Notes: a model not told the origin generated them from the letters alone. A stretch of DNA of 64,000 nucleotides from Scatosoma sp900555925 (GCA_959603585.1 CAUGYD010000001.1:1-64000), one strand, 5' to 3'. Positions 51,106 to 60,474 are shown, numbered from the stretch's first letter. Numbers and translations are program-made.

Positions 51106-52485
51106 TTAAAGTTCTTTGATATCGAAAGACGCCCTGACGATCTTTCTGCCCTCCGCCACGGAGGAGATTTCCCCCGCGCCGACCATCTGCATGATAAAAT
51201 TCCCGATCGCCGTGCCCTCCGTCGGGCCCGTGATGATTTTCTTTCCCGTATATTTCGCGGTCAGTTCGTTGAGGAACATATTCTTGCTCCCTCCGCCGAT
51301 AATGTTGAGGGTATTATATTTCTCCCCCGTCAGGGCTTCCAGAGCCGACAGGCTCTTCGCATAGCCCTTGGCGAGACTGTTGAAGATACAGTACGCCGTC
51401 GCTCCAACCGAAAGTTCTCTGCCGACGGACGAATGCACCGCTTTCAGCATGCTTTCGGGCGCGAGAAATTTTTCGTCCTCGACGTCCACCGTCTCTTCGA
51501 TCGGGTGTTCCCGCGCCAGCGTCACCAGCTCGTCAAAGCTGTATTTATCGTCCAGCTCGTGCCGCACCTGCTGAATCATCCAAAGCCCCATGATATTCTG
51601 CTGCAAGCGGAAATCGCCGTTTATGCTCCCTTCGTTGGAATAATTCTTTTCCCGCGCTTCGTCCGTCGTACAGGCTTCGGGGCGCTCCACGCCGAGCAGA
51701 GACCACGTGCCGCTCGAAATATACGGAGTCCGTCCCGAAAGCGGCGCCGCCAAGACCGCGCTGGCCGTGTCGTGCGTCGCGGGCAATATCACTTCCGCTT
51801 CATAGCCTACAAAATCCGCCACTTCCTTTTTGAATTTTCCTACCCGTTCGGCCGGACGGGACAGCGCCCCAAACAGCGAACGGTCGAAACCGAGCGAGCC
51901 AAGAATTTCTTCGTCCCAGCTTCTGGTGAGTGCATTGACCATGCCCGTCGTGGTGGCATTGGTATACTCCTGCTTCTTGACGCCCGTCAGGAGAAAATGG
52001 AAATAATCGGGCAGCATCAAAAAGCTCTTTGCGCCCGAAAGCCGTCCCGAACGCTTATCGGCGAAAAGCTGATAGACGGTATTGAAAGGCTGATACTGTA
52101 TTCCCGTCCTTTCGTACAGCCGCGAAAAGGGAATCCTTTCGTGAACGGCGGGAACGGCCATCTTTGTCCGTCCGTCGCGGTAGCAGTAAATTTCCCCGAT
52201 CGGTTCGTCCCGTTCGTCGAGGAGCGCATAGTCTACCCCCCAAGTATCCACCGCGACGAAATCGGGGATTTTTCCGAGCTCCTTCGCCCGTTTCAGCCCG
52301 ATTAAAATCTCTTTGAACAGTCGGGACGAATCCCAGGTCAAACATTGTCCGTTCCCCTCAAAAACCGCCTTCGGGCCGTTGGAAAAGCGATAGATTTCCT
52401 CCGTGACCATTCTGCCGCCTTCCATATGCGCGAGAATGTGCCGCCCCGACGACGCGCCGATATCGATTGCCAGATAATATTTCAT
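51106..52485 (-). CDS. rhaB: Rhamnulokinase
   Basis: This FGGY-type sugar kinase phosphorylates L-rhamnulose at position 1. I start at the ATG at 52485 (459 residues) because it gives the canonical N-terminus MKYYLAIDIGASSGRHI; the 26 residues upstream look non-coding. VAVDTWGVDYALLD, LPATHDTASAVLAAP and IIGGGSKNMFLNELTA are the family motifs. It is the first gene of the rhaB-A-D-M-fucO operon. No rhamnose transporter is in the window. Confidence 0.95.
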   Translation of the reverse strand: MKYYLAIDIGASSGRHILAHMEGGRMVTEEIYRFSNGPKAVFEGNGQCLTWDSSRLFKEILIGLKRAKELGKIPDFVAVDTWGVDYALLDERDEPIGEIYCYRDGRTKMAVPAVHERIPFSRLYERTGIQYQPFNTVYQLFADKRSGRLSGAKSFLMLPDYFHFLLTGVKKQEYTNATTTGMVNALTRSWDEEILGSLGFDRSLFGALSRPAERVGKFKKEVADFVGYEAEVILPATHDTASAVLAAPLSGRTPYISSGTWSLLGVERPEACTTDEAREKNYSNEGSINGDFRLQQNIMGLWMIQQVRHELDDKYSFDELVTLAREHPIEETVDVEDEKFLAPESMLKAVHSSVGRELSVGATAYCIFNSLAKGYAKSLSALEALTGEKYNTLNIIGGGSKNMFLNELTAKYTGKKIITGPTEGTAIGNFIMQMVGAGEISSVAEGRKIVRASFDIKEL

Positions 52486-52573
52486 ATACGTAACATCGCT
52501 CCCTGCGTATATTTTCCTTGCCGTCAGATTGTGCCGTGCAGGATTCGTTGTCCGCACAAGCATTTCTTTTTTT

Positions 52574-52602
52574 ATTATACCACATATTTTCGTCCTTGTC
52601 TA
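52574..52602 (-). promoter_or_regulatory. Promoter of the rhamnose operon
   Basis: On the minus strand TAGACA (52597-52602), 17 bp, TATAAT (52574-52579). It is back to back with the regulator promoter, 15 bp apart. Confidence 0.75.
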
Positions 52603-52617
52603 TATATGTTTGAAATA

Positions 52618-52646
52618 TTGACAAAAAAGCATTTTTATGATACAAT
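52618..52646 (+). promoter_or_regulatory. Promoter of the DeoR-family regulator
   Basis: TTGACA (52618-52623), 17 bp, TACAAT (52641-52646), 40 bp ahead of the start codon. Confidence 0.8.
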
Positions 52647-52686
52647 ATGAGCATAAACAATCATAAACGCGCAAGGAAAAGAATTT

Positions 52687-53424
52687 ATGTTTACCAATGA
52701 GCGACAGAATAAGATCATGGATTTTCTCAAAGAGCACAAGACCGCGTACGTGCGGGAGCTTGCGCATTCTTTATACGCGAGTGAAGCGACGATCCGCCGC
52801 GACCTCGCGGAACTGAAAAAAATGGGGCTGATCGAGCGGAGTCACGGCGGAGCGGTTCTGCCCGAAAATGCGGACGAAATTTCTATGTTCGTGCGGATCA
52901 ACAAAAACGCGCGGGAAAAGGAACGCGCGGCGAGCGTGGCGCTCAAAATCCTGCCCGATTTCAAGACCGTATTCATAGACAGTTCCTCCACGGCTCTGGC
53001 CTTAGCGGCGCGCATGGATTTAAGTTTCAAAACGGTGGTCACGAACAATTTGCAGACGGCGATGCAGTTATCGAAAAAGCCAAACGTCACCCTCATTCTC
53101 CTCGGCGGGAGTGTGCAATTCAACACGAACTCCGCAACGGGGAGCTGGACGACGAGACAGCTCGAAGATTTTTCCTTCGATCTCATGCTGTCGTCCTGCG
53201 CCGCCGTAAAAGAAAAAGCCGCTTTCGAGCGATCGCTCGATCAAAAGGAAATCAAGCGGGCGGCTTTTCTCAGAAGCGCGAAAAAAATCCTCGTCGTGGA
53301 CCATACAAAATTTTCGGCAAACGCCTCCTATCGGCTGACGGGGCTGGAAGAATTCGACTGCGTGGCGACCGATGCGCCTCCGCCCGCGGAATTCGACGAC
53401 GGAAAAATTCCATTCGTCTATTGA
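52687..53424 (+). CDS. DeoR/GlpR-family sugar-operon regulator
   Basis: This 245-residue repressor has an N-terminal DeoR helix-turn-helix (MFTNERQNKIMDFLKEHKTA; YASEATIRRDLAELKKMGLI) and a C-terminal sugar-phosphate sensor domain with FIDSSSTALALAARM and VTNNLQTAMQL. Such regulators usually respond to a phosphorylated sugar of the pathway next door. Its divergent placement at the rhamnose operon suggests it represses rhaBADM-fucO and senses rhamnulose-1-phosphate, which is inference. Confidence 0.88.
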   Translation: MFTNERQNKIMDFLKEHKTAYVRELAHSLYASEATIRRDLAELKKMGLIERSHGGAVLPENADEISMFVRINKNAREKERAASVALKILPDFKTVFIDSSSTALALAARMDLSFKTVVTNNLQTAMQLSKKPNVTLILLGGSVQFNTNSATGSWTTRQLEDFSFDLMLSSCAAVKEKAAFERSLDQKEIKRAAFLRSAKKILVVDHTKFSANASYRLTGLEEFDCVATDAPPPAEFDDGKIPFVY

Positions 53425-53491
53425 AATTCCGCATAACTCCGTCCCTAAAAGCGAATACTGTTGTCAACTGCCATCGAGGAGTTCAACAGTC

Positions 53492-54328
53492 ATGAAAAAG
53501 CTATTTTGCGCGGCGTTCTCCGCGCTGTTTCTTTTCGTCGCGTTCGCGCCATGCAGGCTGTCCGCAAAAGAAGCTGCGAAAAGCCGCGCGGGAAAATTCA
53601 ATGTCGCCGCTGCGGCGGAAATAACGGCGGGGACGGGAGAAAAAGTCGAAACGGTTTGGAGTACGGCGGACGTAGACGTTTCAAGGGTGGATACGGAAAA
53701 AAAGCTCATCGCTTTTACGTTCGACGACGCACCTAACTATACGCTGAAAAGGACTTTGGAGGTCTTTGAAGACTTCAACGAAAAAAATCCCGATTGCCCC
53801 GCTTCCGCGACGATTTTCGTCAACGGAATCCTCGTCAATCAAAAGACTTACTCTTATCTCGAACGGGCGCACGGCGCGGGGTTCGAGCTGGGAAACCACA
53901 CGCAGTCGCACAAGAATCTGAAATTGCTTCCGCCCGAAAAAATCCGCGAGGAAATCGATTCGGTGGATTTTCTTTTGAGAAAACTCGACGGGAAAGCGCG
54001 ACATCTCCTCCGCGTCCCTTACGGCAATTTTAACGATAAAGTCATTGAGCAGGCAAAAGCGCCGATGATCGACTGGTCGATTGATCCCGAGGATTGGAGA
54101 AAAGAAGTATCTACATGGCAGATATACGAAAACATCTGGAAAAATAAAGCTCCAGGAGCGATCGTTTTAATGCACGACGCTTATCCTCATACCGCCGAAG
54201 CGGTTCAAATGCTGCTGCCGAAGCTCTATGAAGCGGGATACCAAGTCGTCAACGTGTCGCAGCTCTCCAAGGCACTGGGACAGCCGCTTCTGACGGGAAA
54301 AGTCTATACGCATTTCAAACAGGGATAA
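53492..54328 (+). CDS. Secreted polysaccharide deacetylase (NodB family)
   Basis: I use the ATG at 53492 (278 residues): it starts with a clear Sec signal peptide (MKKLFCAAFSALFLFVAFAP) and follows gaggag. The NodB domain has motif 1 FTFDDAPN near residue 77, motif 2 HTQSH, motif 3 RVPYGN and late motifs IDWSIDPEDW and IVLMHDAYPHT. It would remove N-acetyl groups from peptidoglycan or another surface glycan outside the membrane, often conferring lysozyme resistance. It stands alone between the regulator and a terminator. Confidence 0.92.
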   Translation: MKKLFCAAFSALFLFVAFAPCRLSAKEAAKSRAGKFNVAAAAEITAGTGEKVETVWSTADVDVSRVDTEKKLIAFTFDDAPNYTLKRTLEVFEDFNEKNPDCPASATIFVNGILVNQKTYSYLERAHGAGFELGNHTQSHKNLKLLPPEKIREEIDSVDFLLRKLDGKARHLLRVPYGNFNDKVIEQAKAPMIDWSIDPEDWRKEVSTWQIYENIWKNKAPGAIVLMHDAYPHTAEAVQMLLPKLYEAGYQVVNVSQLSKALGQPLLTGKVYTHFKQG

Positions 54329-54438
54329 CCGGCTTTGGGGAAATCGGATTCAGAAAAGCGGCTTTTCGGATCATCAAACCAAGAACAACGGCGCTAAGGA
54401 TAGTTATAGATAAAAATCACCGAATTTGCTCAATAAAA

Positions 54439-54470
54439 CGGCGGCCCCGCCATAGTCGGGGCCGCCGCAT
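54439..54470. terminator. Bidirectional terminator between convergent genes
   Basis: CGGCGGCCCCG and CGGGGCCGCCG form a perfect 11-bp GC-rich stem with a 7-nt loop, flanked by A-rich sequence on the left and a short T-run on the right. Confidence 0.85.
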
Positions 54471-54484
54471 TTCGATTCATTCGA

Positions 54485-55315
54485 TTAAAAGGTCTCTTTC
54501 GTAAACAGGCGGAAGAACTGCGCGCAGTCGTCCAGCCAATGTGAATTCTTTTTGAGAAACTCCTGAGGAGGATTCACCTCGCCGTCGCAGGTAGAAAGCC
54601 CGTGCCATCCCTTCGGATATACGTGCAATTCATAGGGAATTTTATGCCGCGCGAGCGCCAAAGCATACAACAGAGAATTTTCGGAAGGGACCGTCGTATC
54701 CTCGCTCGTCGACCAAAGGAAAGCGGGCGGAGTATCGTCCGTGACCCGTTCGTCGAGATCGAGGGATTTCATCGCTTCGACCTTTGCCTCTTCCGTGTAA
54801 CCCGACAAGATATTGTTATACGAATCCACATGGCCCGCTTTGGAGCTGATTACGGGATAGCCGAGACCTACGGCGCTCGGACGGCAATCGAGCTCCAATC
54901 CCGATTTCTGCGGCACGGAGGCGTACTCTACCGCCAAATCCGCCGCGAGATGTCCGCCTGCCGAAAATCCGACGACGAAAACTTCTTCGGGATTGACAAA
55001 ACATTCCGCCGCATGTTTTTTGACGTAATCCACCGCCGCGGCAAGCTGAATGAGCTGATCGGGATAAGCCGCGCCTTCGGGAGCGGTCGTATAAGTCAGG
55101 ACAAAGGTCTGAAAGCCCCGCGAGAGAAACGCGGAAGCGATCGGTTCGCCCTCTCTCTTGCTGACCATATGATATCCTCCGCCAGGCACTACGATGACCG
55201 CGGGACGCTTCCATTCGGGAGTCTCCCTGTCGAAAGGAAGGTCGAGAAGGATACACTCCAATTCTCCGCCCTCGATTCCGTACGTTTCTTTCAACGATAC
55301 CTTGTAATTTTTCAT
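54485..55315 (-). CDS. Alpha/beta hydrolase, esterase type
   Basis: This 276-residue hydrolase has the oxyanion segment VVPGGGYHMVSKREGEP near residue 42, the nucleophile elbow GFSAGGHLAADLA near residue 117, an acid in the SEDTTVPSEN region and the catalytic His in KGWHGLSTCDG. It belongs with acetyl esterases of the Aes/BD-FAE type that deacetylate oligosaccharides; no signal peptide, so it is cytosolic. The exact substrate cannot be read from sequence. It is 71 bp downstream of the LTA synthase gene. Confidence 0.88.
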   Translation of the reverse strand: MKNYKVSLKETYGIEGGELECILLDLPFDRETPEWKRPAVIVVPGGGYHMVSKREGEPIASAFLSRGFQTFVLTYTTAPEGAAYPDQLIQLAAAVDYVKKHAAECFVNPEEVFVVGFSAGGHLAADLAVEYASVPQKSGLELDCRPSAVGLGYPVISSKAGHVDSYNNILSGYTEEAKVEAMKSLDLDERVTDDTPPAFLWSTSEDTTVPSENSLLYALALARHKIPYELHVYPKGWHGLSTCDGEVNPPQEFLKKNSHWLDDCAQFFRLFTKETF

Positions 55316-55386
55316 CTTTCTTACTCCATATTTTTTACGCCATAAGGCGTATTTTTGACTCGATAATCCACCCCTATTCCGAAAGC

Positions 55387-57717
55387 TCAGACCGCGGCGG
55401 CGCCGTCATATTGACGCACGTAATAAAAAATTTTCCCTTCTTTGGACACTTCGCGGAAAATGGGACGCTTTGCAAAATAATCCAGCTTATACATCTCTTC
55501 CAGCATCTGCTGTTTATCGTAATATCGGAGGCTGGCCTTCAAAAATTCTTTTACTTCGTCCGAAAATCCTTCCTCCGAATAGATTGTCCCTTCATAGTCG
55601 TACTGTTTCCAGCTGCCGTCTTCCTGACGCACCGAAACGGTAATTCCGTCGTAATAGATGTCGTCCGTAAAAATTCCCGATTCCCGACTGACAAAAATGC
55701 TTTTAAGGTCGGAAAACATGCTGACGCCCTGATATAAATTCAGATTATAATCGTATCCCGCAAGCTGTAAAAGCGTGGGCAGAATATCGAAAGAACACGT
55801 GAACTTATCTATCGTCCTTCCGCCCTGCAAAGGACTGTCCTTATCTTTTTTCGCCGTAAAAGAAATTTCGTGATAGTCCTCGTAAAAATCTTCCACAGGA
55901 GAAACGTTGCAATTCATGCTTCCGCCGTACCAGAAGAAAGAAGGAATATTGTAAAGGTCGGTGTTCCAATTGTCCCCCGTCTCTACACCCTTCAAATAAT
56001 AGTTCTGATTATTATAATACGCAGTATGGTCCGCATAGAACAAAAACGCCGTATCGTCTAATTGGCCTGTCCGCGCCAAATCGTAAACGAGAGAATTTAC
56101 CGCTTCGTCGAGATCCATCATTCCCGCCTGAAAACGCTTATACCGAAGGTAGACCTCTTCCGCCCGCGCTTCCTCCGTCGCTTCTTCGGAAAACTTTATC
56201 CCTTTATCCGCCACGAAAGTGGAGGGATAGGAATCGATTATCTCATAATATTTTTCAAAGCCTTTCACCGTACATTTCTTGGAAAACTCCTCTTGGAGCT
56301 TCTTCTGATGCTCTGCCCGTTCCTCCGCCGTCATATCGGTATCGTAATAGCGATCGTCCGTAAAGGGATAATCGCCCAAATCGAGAAGGTCGTCGTACGC
56401 TCCGTGGGAAGAAAGCGTCATGTGCATCGTAAAGAAAGCCCCGTCACCCGCTTCCTTATGCGTATATTCGGGAAAATAGTTCTCCGTAATCAAAGCGTCC
56501 TTATCGAAATTATAGAAGCTCTTTTTAATGACGTTTCCTTCCTCGTCACACCCTTCCAGCGCGGGCATGTCGTCCAAAAAATGCGCCGTATCGAACCCGT
56601 AGGGCCCGCCCGCTCCGTGCGTGACGTCACGATTATAGAAAGATTTGTTATTCGCATGAAAATAGTTCGTCGTATAGCCCAGATTTCCGAGAAGATTGGG
56701 AAGCGTGAAGGAGAGCTCTGCCTCTTTCAGTTTTGTCGAAGGATCGCTGTTCGACGGATAACTGCCCAAAATGGACATCGCCTCCGAATGGTTCGTCTTA
56801 TCCCTCGCATAATATTCGGTAAAGGCGATTCCCTGCGTCGCCATTTCATAGAGAGTAGGCGTATATTCTTTATTGATCCCGTACCACTCGCCCGACTCGA
56901 TGACGATCAGGACGATGTTCTTTCCCTTCAACGAACCCGTATAGAGATTGGCGTCGCCATAGGCTTCGCTGCTCATCTGCCCTTCCGAAAAATAATTGTC
57001 GAGAGCGGAAAGCCCCTGTCTCAAAGAGGTGTCGTTGGTAGACTTTCCGAAAAGCTCGTTCAAGACATTGGAAATATTTATGAAGTAAAATCCGAACGTC
57101 CCGAATTTCTTCAAGGCCTTTGAAGGAATGAACTGCGTGGTATACAACAGATTGTCGTCGTTATAATCGGCAAATTCATCTGCGGCAGTAGAGCTTTGAA
57201 AAGCACTGACCGTCGTATGATAGAGAAGCATAGAGGCATTTTCTCCGATGAGGCACACGAGAAGAAGAATGACGACGGCATTGCGTGAAAAATGCATGCG
57301 GCGGGTCTTGACATACTTATACAAAAGAATGAGCCCCGTCATTTCAGCCGCATAGAGAGCCAAAAGTCCCGCGAGAAGCCACCAATTGACGAAATCGGAA
57401 TTAAAGACTCCGCCTACCTCTTTGGCCAAATTGAGCATATCGAAACTGAACACCATGCCGCTCATACTTTGCAGCGCTTCGTTGACAAACGCAAGGATAA
57501 CCTGAATCAAAAGCATGATGCCGTTGAAAACGATGGACGCCGTACAGGGCAAAACGAAAATAATGACGGCAAAGCCCAAAATGAACGCGAGATCTATTCC
57601 CCAAAAGGAGGGGATCACCCCCATGCCCATGGCACAGAAAGAAATAATTTCTATCAAAATTGCCGTAGCGGCATATAGGAAAGCAAAACTCGCTTTTTTC
57701 TTGAATAACTTGTCCAT
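55387..57717 (-). CDS. LTA synthase family sulfatase-like protein
   Basis: I use the second Met (57717; 776 residues), since ggagg lies 5 nt before it. Five N-terminal membrane helices (residues 10-180) are followed by an extracellular sulfatase-fold domain with VIESGEWYG, the block YARDKTNHSEAMSILGSYPS holding the likely catalytic Thr, FTMHMTLSSHGAY and LFYADHTAYYNN. LtaS-type enzymes polymerise glycerol phosphate from phosphatidylglycerol; others transfer phosphoethanolamine or phosphoglycerol. The length exceeds typical LtaS (about 650) by inserts around residues 455-540. Confidence 0.9.
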   Translation of the reverse strand: MDKLFKKKASFAFLYAATAILIEIISFCAMGMGVIPSFWGIDLAFILGFAVIIFVLPCTASIVFNGIMLLIQVILAFVNEALQSMSGMVFSFDMLNLAKEVGGVFNSDFVNWWLLAGLLALYAAEMTGLILLYKYVKTRRMHFSRNAVVILLLVCLIGENASMLLYHTTVSAFQSSTAADEFADYNDDNLLYTTQFIPSKALKKFGTFGFYFINISNVLNELFGKSTNDTSLRQGLSALDNYFSEGQMSSEAYGDANLYTGSLKGKNIVLIVIESGEWYGINKEYTPTLYEMATQGIAFTEYYARDKTNHSEAMSILGSYPSNSDPSTKLKEAELSFTLPNLLGNLGYTTNYFHANNKSFYNRDVTHGAGGPYGFDTAHFLDDMPALEGCDEEGNVIKKSFYNFDKDALITENYFPEYTHKEAGDGAFFTMHMTLSSHGAYDDLLDLGDYPFTDDRYYDTDMTAEERAEHQKKLQEEFSKKCTVKGFEKYYEIIDSYPSTFVADKGIKFSEEATEEARAEEVYLRYKRFQAGMMDLDEAVNSLVYDLARTGQLDDTAFLFYADHTAYYNNQNYYLKGVETGDNWNTDLYNIPSFFWYGGSMNCNVSPVEDFYEDYHEISFTAKKDKDSPLQGGRTIDKFTCSFDILPTLLQLAGYDYNLNLYQGVSMFSDLKSIFVSRESGIFTDDIYYDGITVSVRQEDGSWKQYDYEGTIYSEEGFSDEVKEFLKASLRYYDKQQMLEEMYKLDYFAKRPIFREVSKEGKIFYYVRQYDGAAAV

Positions 57718-57730
57718 AGCTTCCTCCATG

Positions 57731-57781
57731 CCGTTTTTCCCGTACCTTTCAAGGCTTAGCCGAAAGGTACGGGAAAAACGG
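57731..57781. repeat. Perfect 20-bp inverted repeat upstream of the LTA synthase gene
   Basis: CCGTTTTTCCCGTACCTTTC (57731-57750) is followed by 11 nt and then its exact reverse complement (57762-57781). On the minus strand the hairpin ends 13 nt before the ATG and next to the RBS. There is no T-run after it, so it is not a standard terminator. The rest of the 57782-57897 gap holds no gene. Confidence 0.93.
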
Positions 57782-57897
57782 CGATAGAAAAAATTAATAA
57801 CTGTCTTTCGCAGCCGATCAAATAAAGACGAAATCGAAAACCGCCCGAACCGTGCGCGTTCCTCAACGGAAAATCGGTCGTTTCTTTCGATTGAGAC

Positions 57898-59214
57898 TCA
57901 ACCGAAAAATTCGCGGTAAATCGCGCGGATACACGCCGCACAATCCTCGTTGTCCACACCGACGATGATATTTAACTCGCTGGAACCCTGGTCTATCATG
58001 ATGACGTTGATTTCTGCGTCCGAAAGCGCCTTGAAAAGCCGTCCGGAAGTACCGACGCTCTCCGCCATGCCGTGTCCCACCGTCGCGACGAGAGCCACGC
58101 TTTCCCGCGTATGGATATAATCGGGGTGCACCGCGTCCCGAATTTCCTGTAAAATATCGTCCAAACTGACTTCTTCGAGATATTTATTCTCAATGACCAC
58201 GGACATGGTATCGATTCCCGAAGGGAGATGTTCAAAGGAAATTCCGTGACGGCAGAGTACTTTGAGCACGTTCGCCGCAAACCCCACTTCCGCGTTCATC
58301 ATGGACTTTTCGAGCAGAATGACCGTAAAGTCCTTCTTTCCCGCAATGCCCGTCACGACGTTTCCCTCGGGATTGCGCACGTCGCTATCCACAATCAGCG
58401 TACCTTCGTCCTGAGGACGGAAAGTATTGCGAATCCGAATGGGAATCCCCGCAGCTTTGACGGGAAAAATGGAATCGCTGTGCAATACGTTTGCTCCCAT
58501 ATAGGAAAGTTCCCGAAGCTCCTGATAGGAAAGCTCCTTGATACACTTTGCGGAAGGCACGATTCTGGGGTCGCAGGCGAAAAATCCGCTGACGTCCGTC
58601 CAGTTTTCATAGAGCGAAGCCTTCACTGCCCGCGCTACTATCGCGCCCGTAATATCGCTCCCGCCGCGGGAAAAGGTCTTGATTTTCCCGTCCGCGCCCT
58701 TTCCGTAAAAGCCCGGAATTACTGCCCTGGGATATTTTTTGAGAACGGAGGCCATTAAAGAATATGTACTCTCGTCCAACGTGCCGTCCGCCTTAAATTG
58801 AATGACGTCCGCCGCGTCAACGAACGGAATGCCGAGAACCGCCGCCATAATTCGGCCCGAAAGATATTCCCCACGGGAAGCACAATAGTCCTTTCCCGCT
58901 CCGGAGACGATATTCCACTCGATTTCGTCCAGCATCGCTTCGAGACCGATATCCATTCCGATTTCTTTTTCGATGCTCAAAAAACGGGTCCGGATTTTTG
59001 AAAAAACTTCACTGCGTTTCATACCCGTGGCAGCTTCGTCACTGCATTCATACAGGAGATCGGTTACCTTGATATCTCCGCTGAAACGTTTTCCGGGCGC
59101 GGAGACTACGACATATCGTCGGTCCTCGTCAGAATTTACGATTTTCGCAACCGAGCGGATAATATTTCCGTCCGCCATGGACGTGCCGCCGAATTTACAA
59201 ACTTTGATGCCCAT
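57898..59214 (-). CDS. lysC: Aspartate kinase
   Basis: This 438-residue enzyme phosphorylates aspartate, opening the lysine, threonine and methionine pathway. The N-terminal KFGGTSMADG, the FSRGGSDITGAIVARA block and two C-terminal ACT domains (TVILLEKSMMNAEVGF; ALVATVGHGMAE) are clear. The ACT pair implies feedback control, but which amino acid acts is unknown. It lies alone with no asd or dap genes near. A small stem (aaaggc/gcctttt) lies ahead of the start. Confidence 0.95.
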   Translation of the reverse strand: MGIKVCKFGGTSMADGNIIRSVAKIVNSDEDRRYVVVSAPGKRFSGDIKVTDLLYECSDEAATGMKRSEVFSKIRTRFLSIEKEIGMDIGLEAMLDEIEWNIVSGAGKDYCASRGEYLSGRIMAAVLGIPFVDAADVIQFKADGTLDESTYSLMASVLKKYPRAVIPGFYGKGADGKIKTFSRGGSDITGAIVARAVKASLYENWTDVSGFFACDPRIVPSAKCIKELSYQELRELSYMGANVLHSDSIFPVKAAGIPIRIRNTFRPQDEGTLIVDSDVRNPEGNVVTGIAGKKDFTVILLEKSMMNAEVGFAANVLKVLCRHGISFEHLPSGIDTMSVVIENKYLEEVSLDDILQEIRDAVHPDYIHTRESVALVATVGHGMAESVGTSGRLFKALSDAEINVIMIDQGSSELNIIVGVDNEDCAACIRAIYREFFG

Positions 59215-59346
59215 AAAAGACCTCTTTCTCTATTCCGAAAAGGCATAGAAGCCTTTTCCCTCCGTCTGAAATTTTCTCATTCTCCCCGATTTTTATACGT
59301 AGAACTCCCTGTTTTATTATATGAACGAACAGCGCGCAAAGTGCGC

Positions 59347-59454
59347 TCAGATATTGAGAAGCACCGTCACGAACAACGCCAGAAAAGCGGCGATGAGCTT
59401 TATCCACAATTTATTGACAAAAACGTTTTTGAAAAATTTTGCAAACTTATTCAT
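59347..59454 (-). CDS. 35-residue membrane protein resembling a YbbR/CdaR N-terminus
   Basis: The frame begins MNKFAKFFKNVFVNKLWIKL and continues into one hydrophobic helix (IAAFLALFVTVLL), then stops. A perfect aaggagg overlaps the cdaA stop codon 6 nt before the ATG, so translation is well supported. In most Firmicutes the gene after cdaA is cdaR (ybbR), whose protein starts with just such a basic tail and membrane helix, followed by several YbbR domains. Here the outer domains are missing. No glmM follows; the next gene is lysC on the same strand. Confidence 0.7.
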   Translation of the reverse strand: MNKFAKFFKNVFVNKLWIKLIAAFLALFVTVLLNI

Positions 59455-59465
59455 GCACGGCCTCC

Positions 59466-60335
59466 TTACTTATTCTTTTTATCCGACAGGGGCAGTTCCT
59501 GCCAATAATAATCCCTCAACGCGCCTTTCAGCATGTCGTAATCCGCATAACGCTGCACGTTGCCCTGTTTGATGATCGAAATGATTCCCGTCTCCTCCGA
59601 GACGACCAGTGAAACGACGTTGGATACCTCCGTGATGCCGATTCCCGCGCGGTGACGGGTACCGAACTCCTTGGGATAGCTCGTCTTTTGCGTCAGGGGC
59701 AGGAAACAACCCGCCGCCTGTATTTTATGTCCTCGGATAATCATCGCGCCGTCGTGCAAAGGGGCCTTTGGAAAGAATATCCCCTCGATGAGCTGTGTGG
59801 AAATCTCCGCGTCCAGCATCACGCCGCTTTGCAGAACCTGCTTGGGCAAATTCCCCTTGGAAAGAACGATCAGAGCTCCCACGTTATTTTTCGACATATT
59901 TTGAAGCGCTTTGATGATATCGGAAATACAGCGCTCCACTTCCGCTCGCGAACGGGCTTCGGCTCCGCCGATTAACCTTTCCGCTTTTTCCGCAGGAGAA
60001 TTATGAACGTCCCAAAGGCTCTTTTTTACCTCCACGTTGAACAGAATGAGCATGAACATGGAAAGCACGAGCACAAAATAGAAATAAAACTTTGTGTCGA
60101 ACAGTTCGACGGAATATTTCATGACGCCCATGACCAGAATAACGCCCCAATAGACGAGCATCAGCCGCGTTGCGTCGTTATCGCGCAAAACCTTCGACAC
60201 GTAATAAATGAGCAGGTAAAAGAGAAGGATTTCCGCTGCGTAAGCGACGGAGAATCCCGAAAAGAACCCGATGATGTCTTCGCCAAGCTTCGTTAACGTC
60301 GCGGTGACTCCCGCGGCCAAAGCGTATGCTTCCAT
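59466..60335 (-). CDS. cdaA: Diadenylate cyclase CdaA
   Basis: This 289-residue membrane enzyme makes cyclic di-AMP from two ATP. Three N-terminal helices (residues 27-110) lead into the DAC domain with the catalytic LHDGAMII near residue 206 and GTRHRAGIGI near residue 235. Cyclic di-AMP governs potassium and osmolyte transport and wall stress in Firmicutes. A strong RBS (aaggaggcag) precedes the start. CdaA is usually held in check by CdaR and GlmM; only a short CdaR-like stub follows here. Confidence 0.96.
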   Translation of the reverse strand: MEAYALAAGVTATLTKLGEDIIGFFSGFSVAYAAEILLFYLLIYYVSKVLRDNDATRLMLVYWGVILVMGVMKYSVELFDTKFYFYFVLVLSMFMLILFNVEVKKSLWDVHNSPAEKAERLIGGAEARSRAEVERCISDIIKALQNMSKNNVGALIVLSKGNLPKQVLQSGVMLDAEISTQLIEGIFFPKAPLHDGAMIIRGHKIQAAGCFLPLTQKTSYPKEFGTRHRAGIGITEVSNVVSLVVSEETGIISIIKQGNVQRYADYDMLKGALRDYYWQELPLSDKKNK

Positions 60336-60402
60336 AATCCTGCCTCCTTTGATAAAATATAGTCAAGTTAAGCGTCCAAAACAACTATTCTCACTTGGAT
60401 AT

Positions 60403-60431
60403 ATTATATAAGATATCCGTCCAAAAGGAAA
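60403..60431 (-). promoter_or_regulatory. Weak candidate promoter of cdaA
   Basis: On the minus strand TATAAT (60403-60408) lies 17 bp after TTTCCT (60426-60431), inside a ggatat...atatcc dyad. The -35 is poor. Confidence 0.4.
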
Positions 60432-60474
60432 GTATTTTAATCCGCTTTTTTTCGTTTTTCACCTTTTTTTCGCC

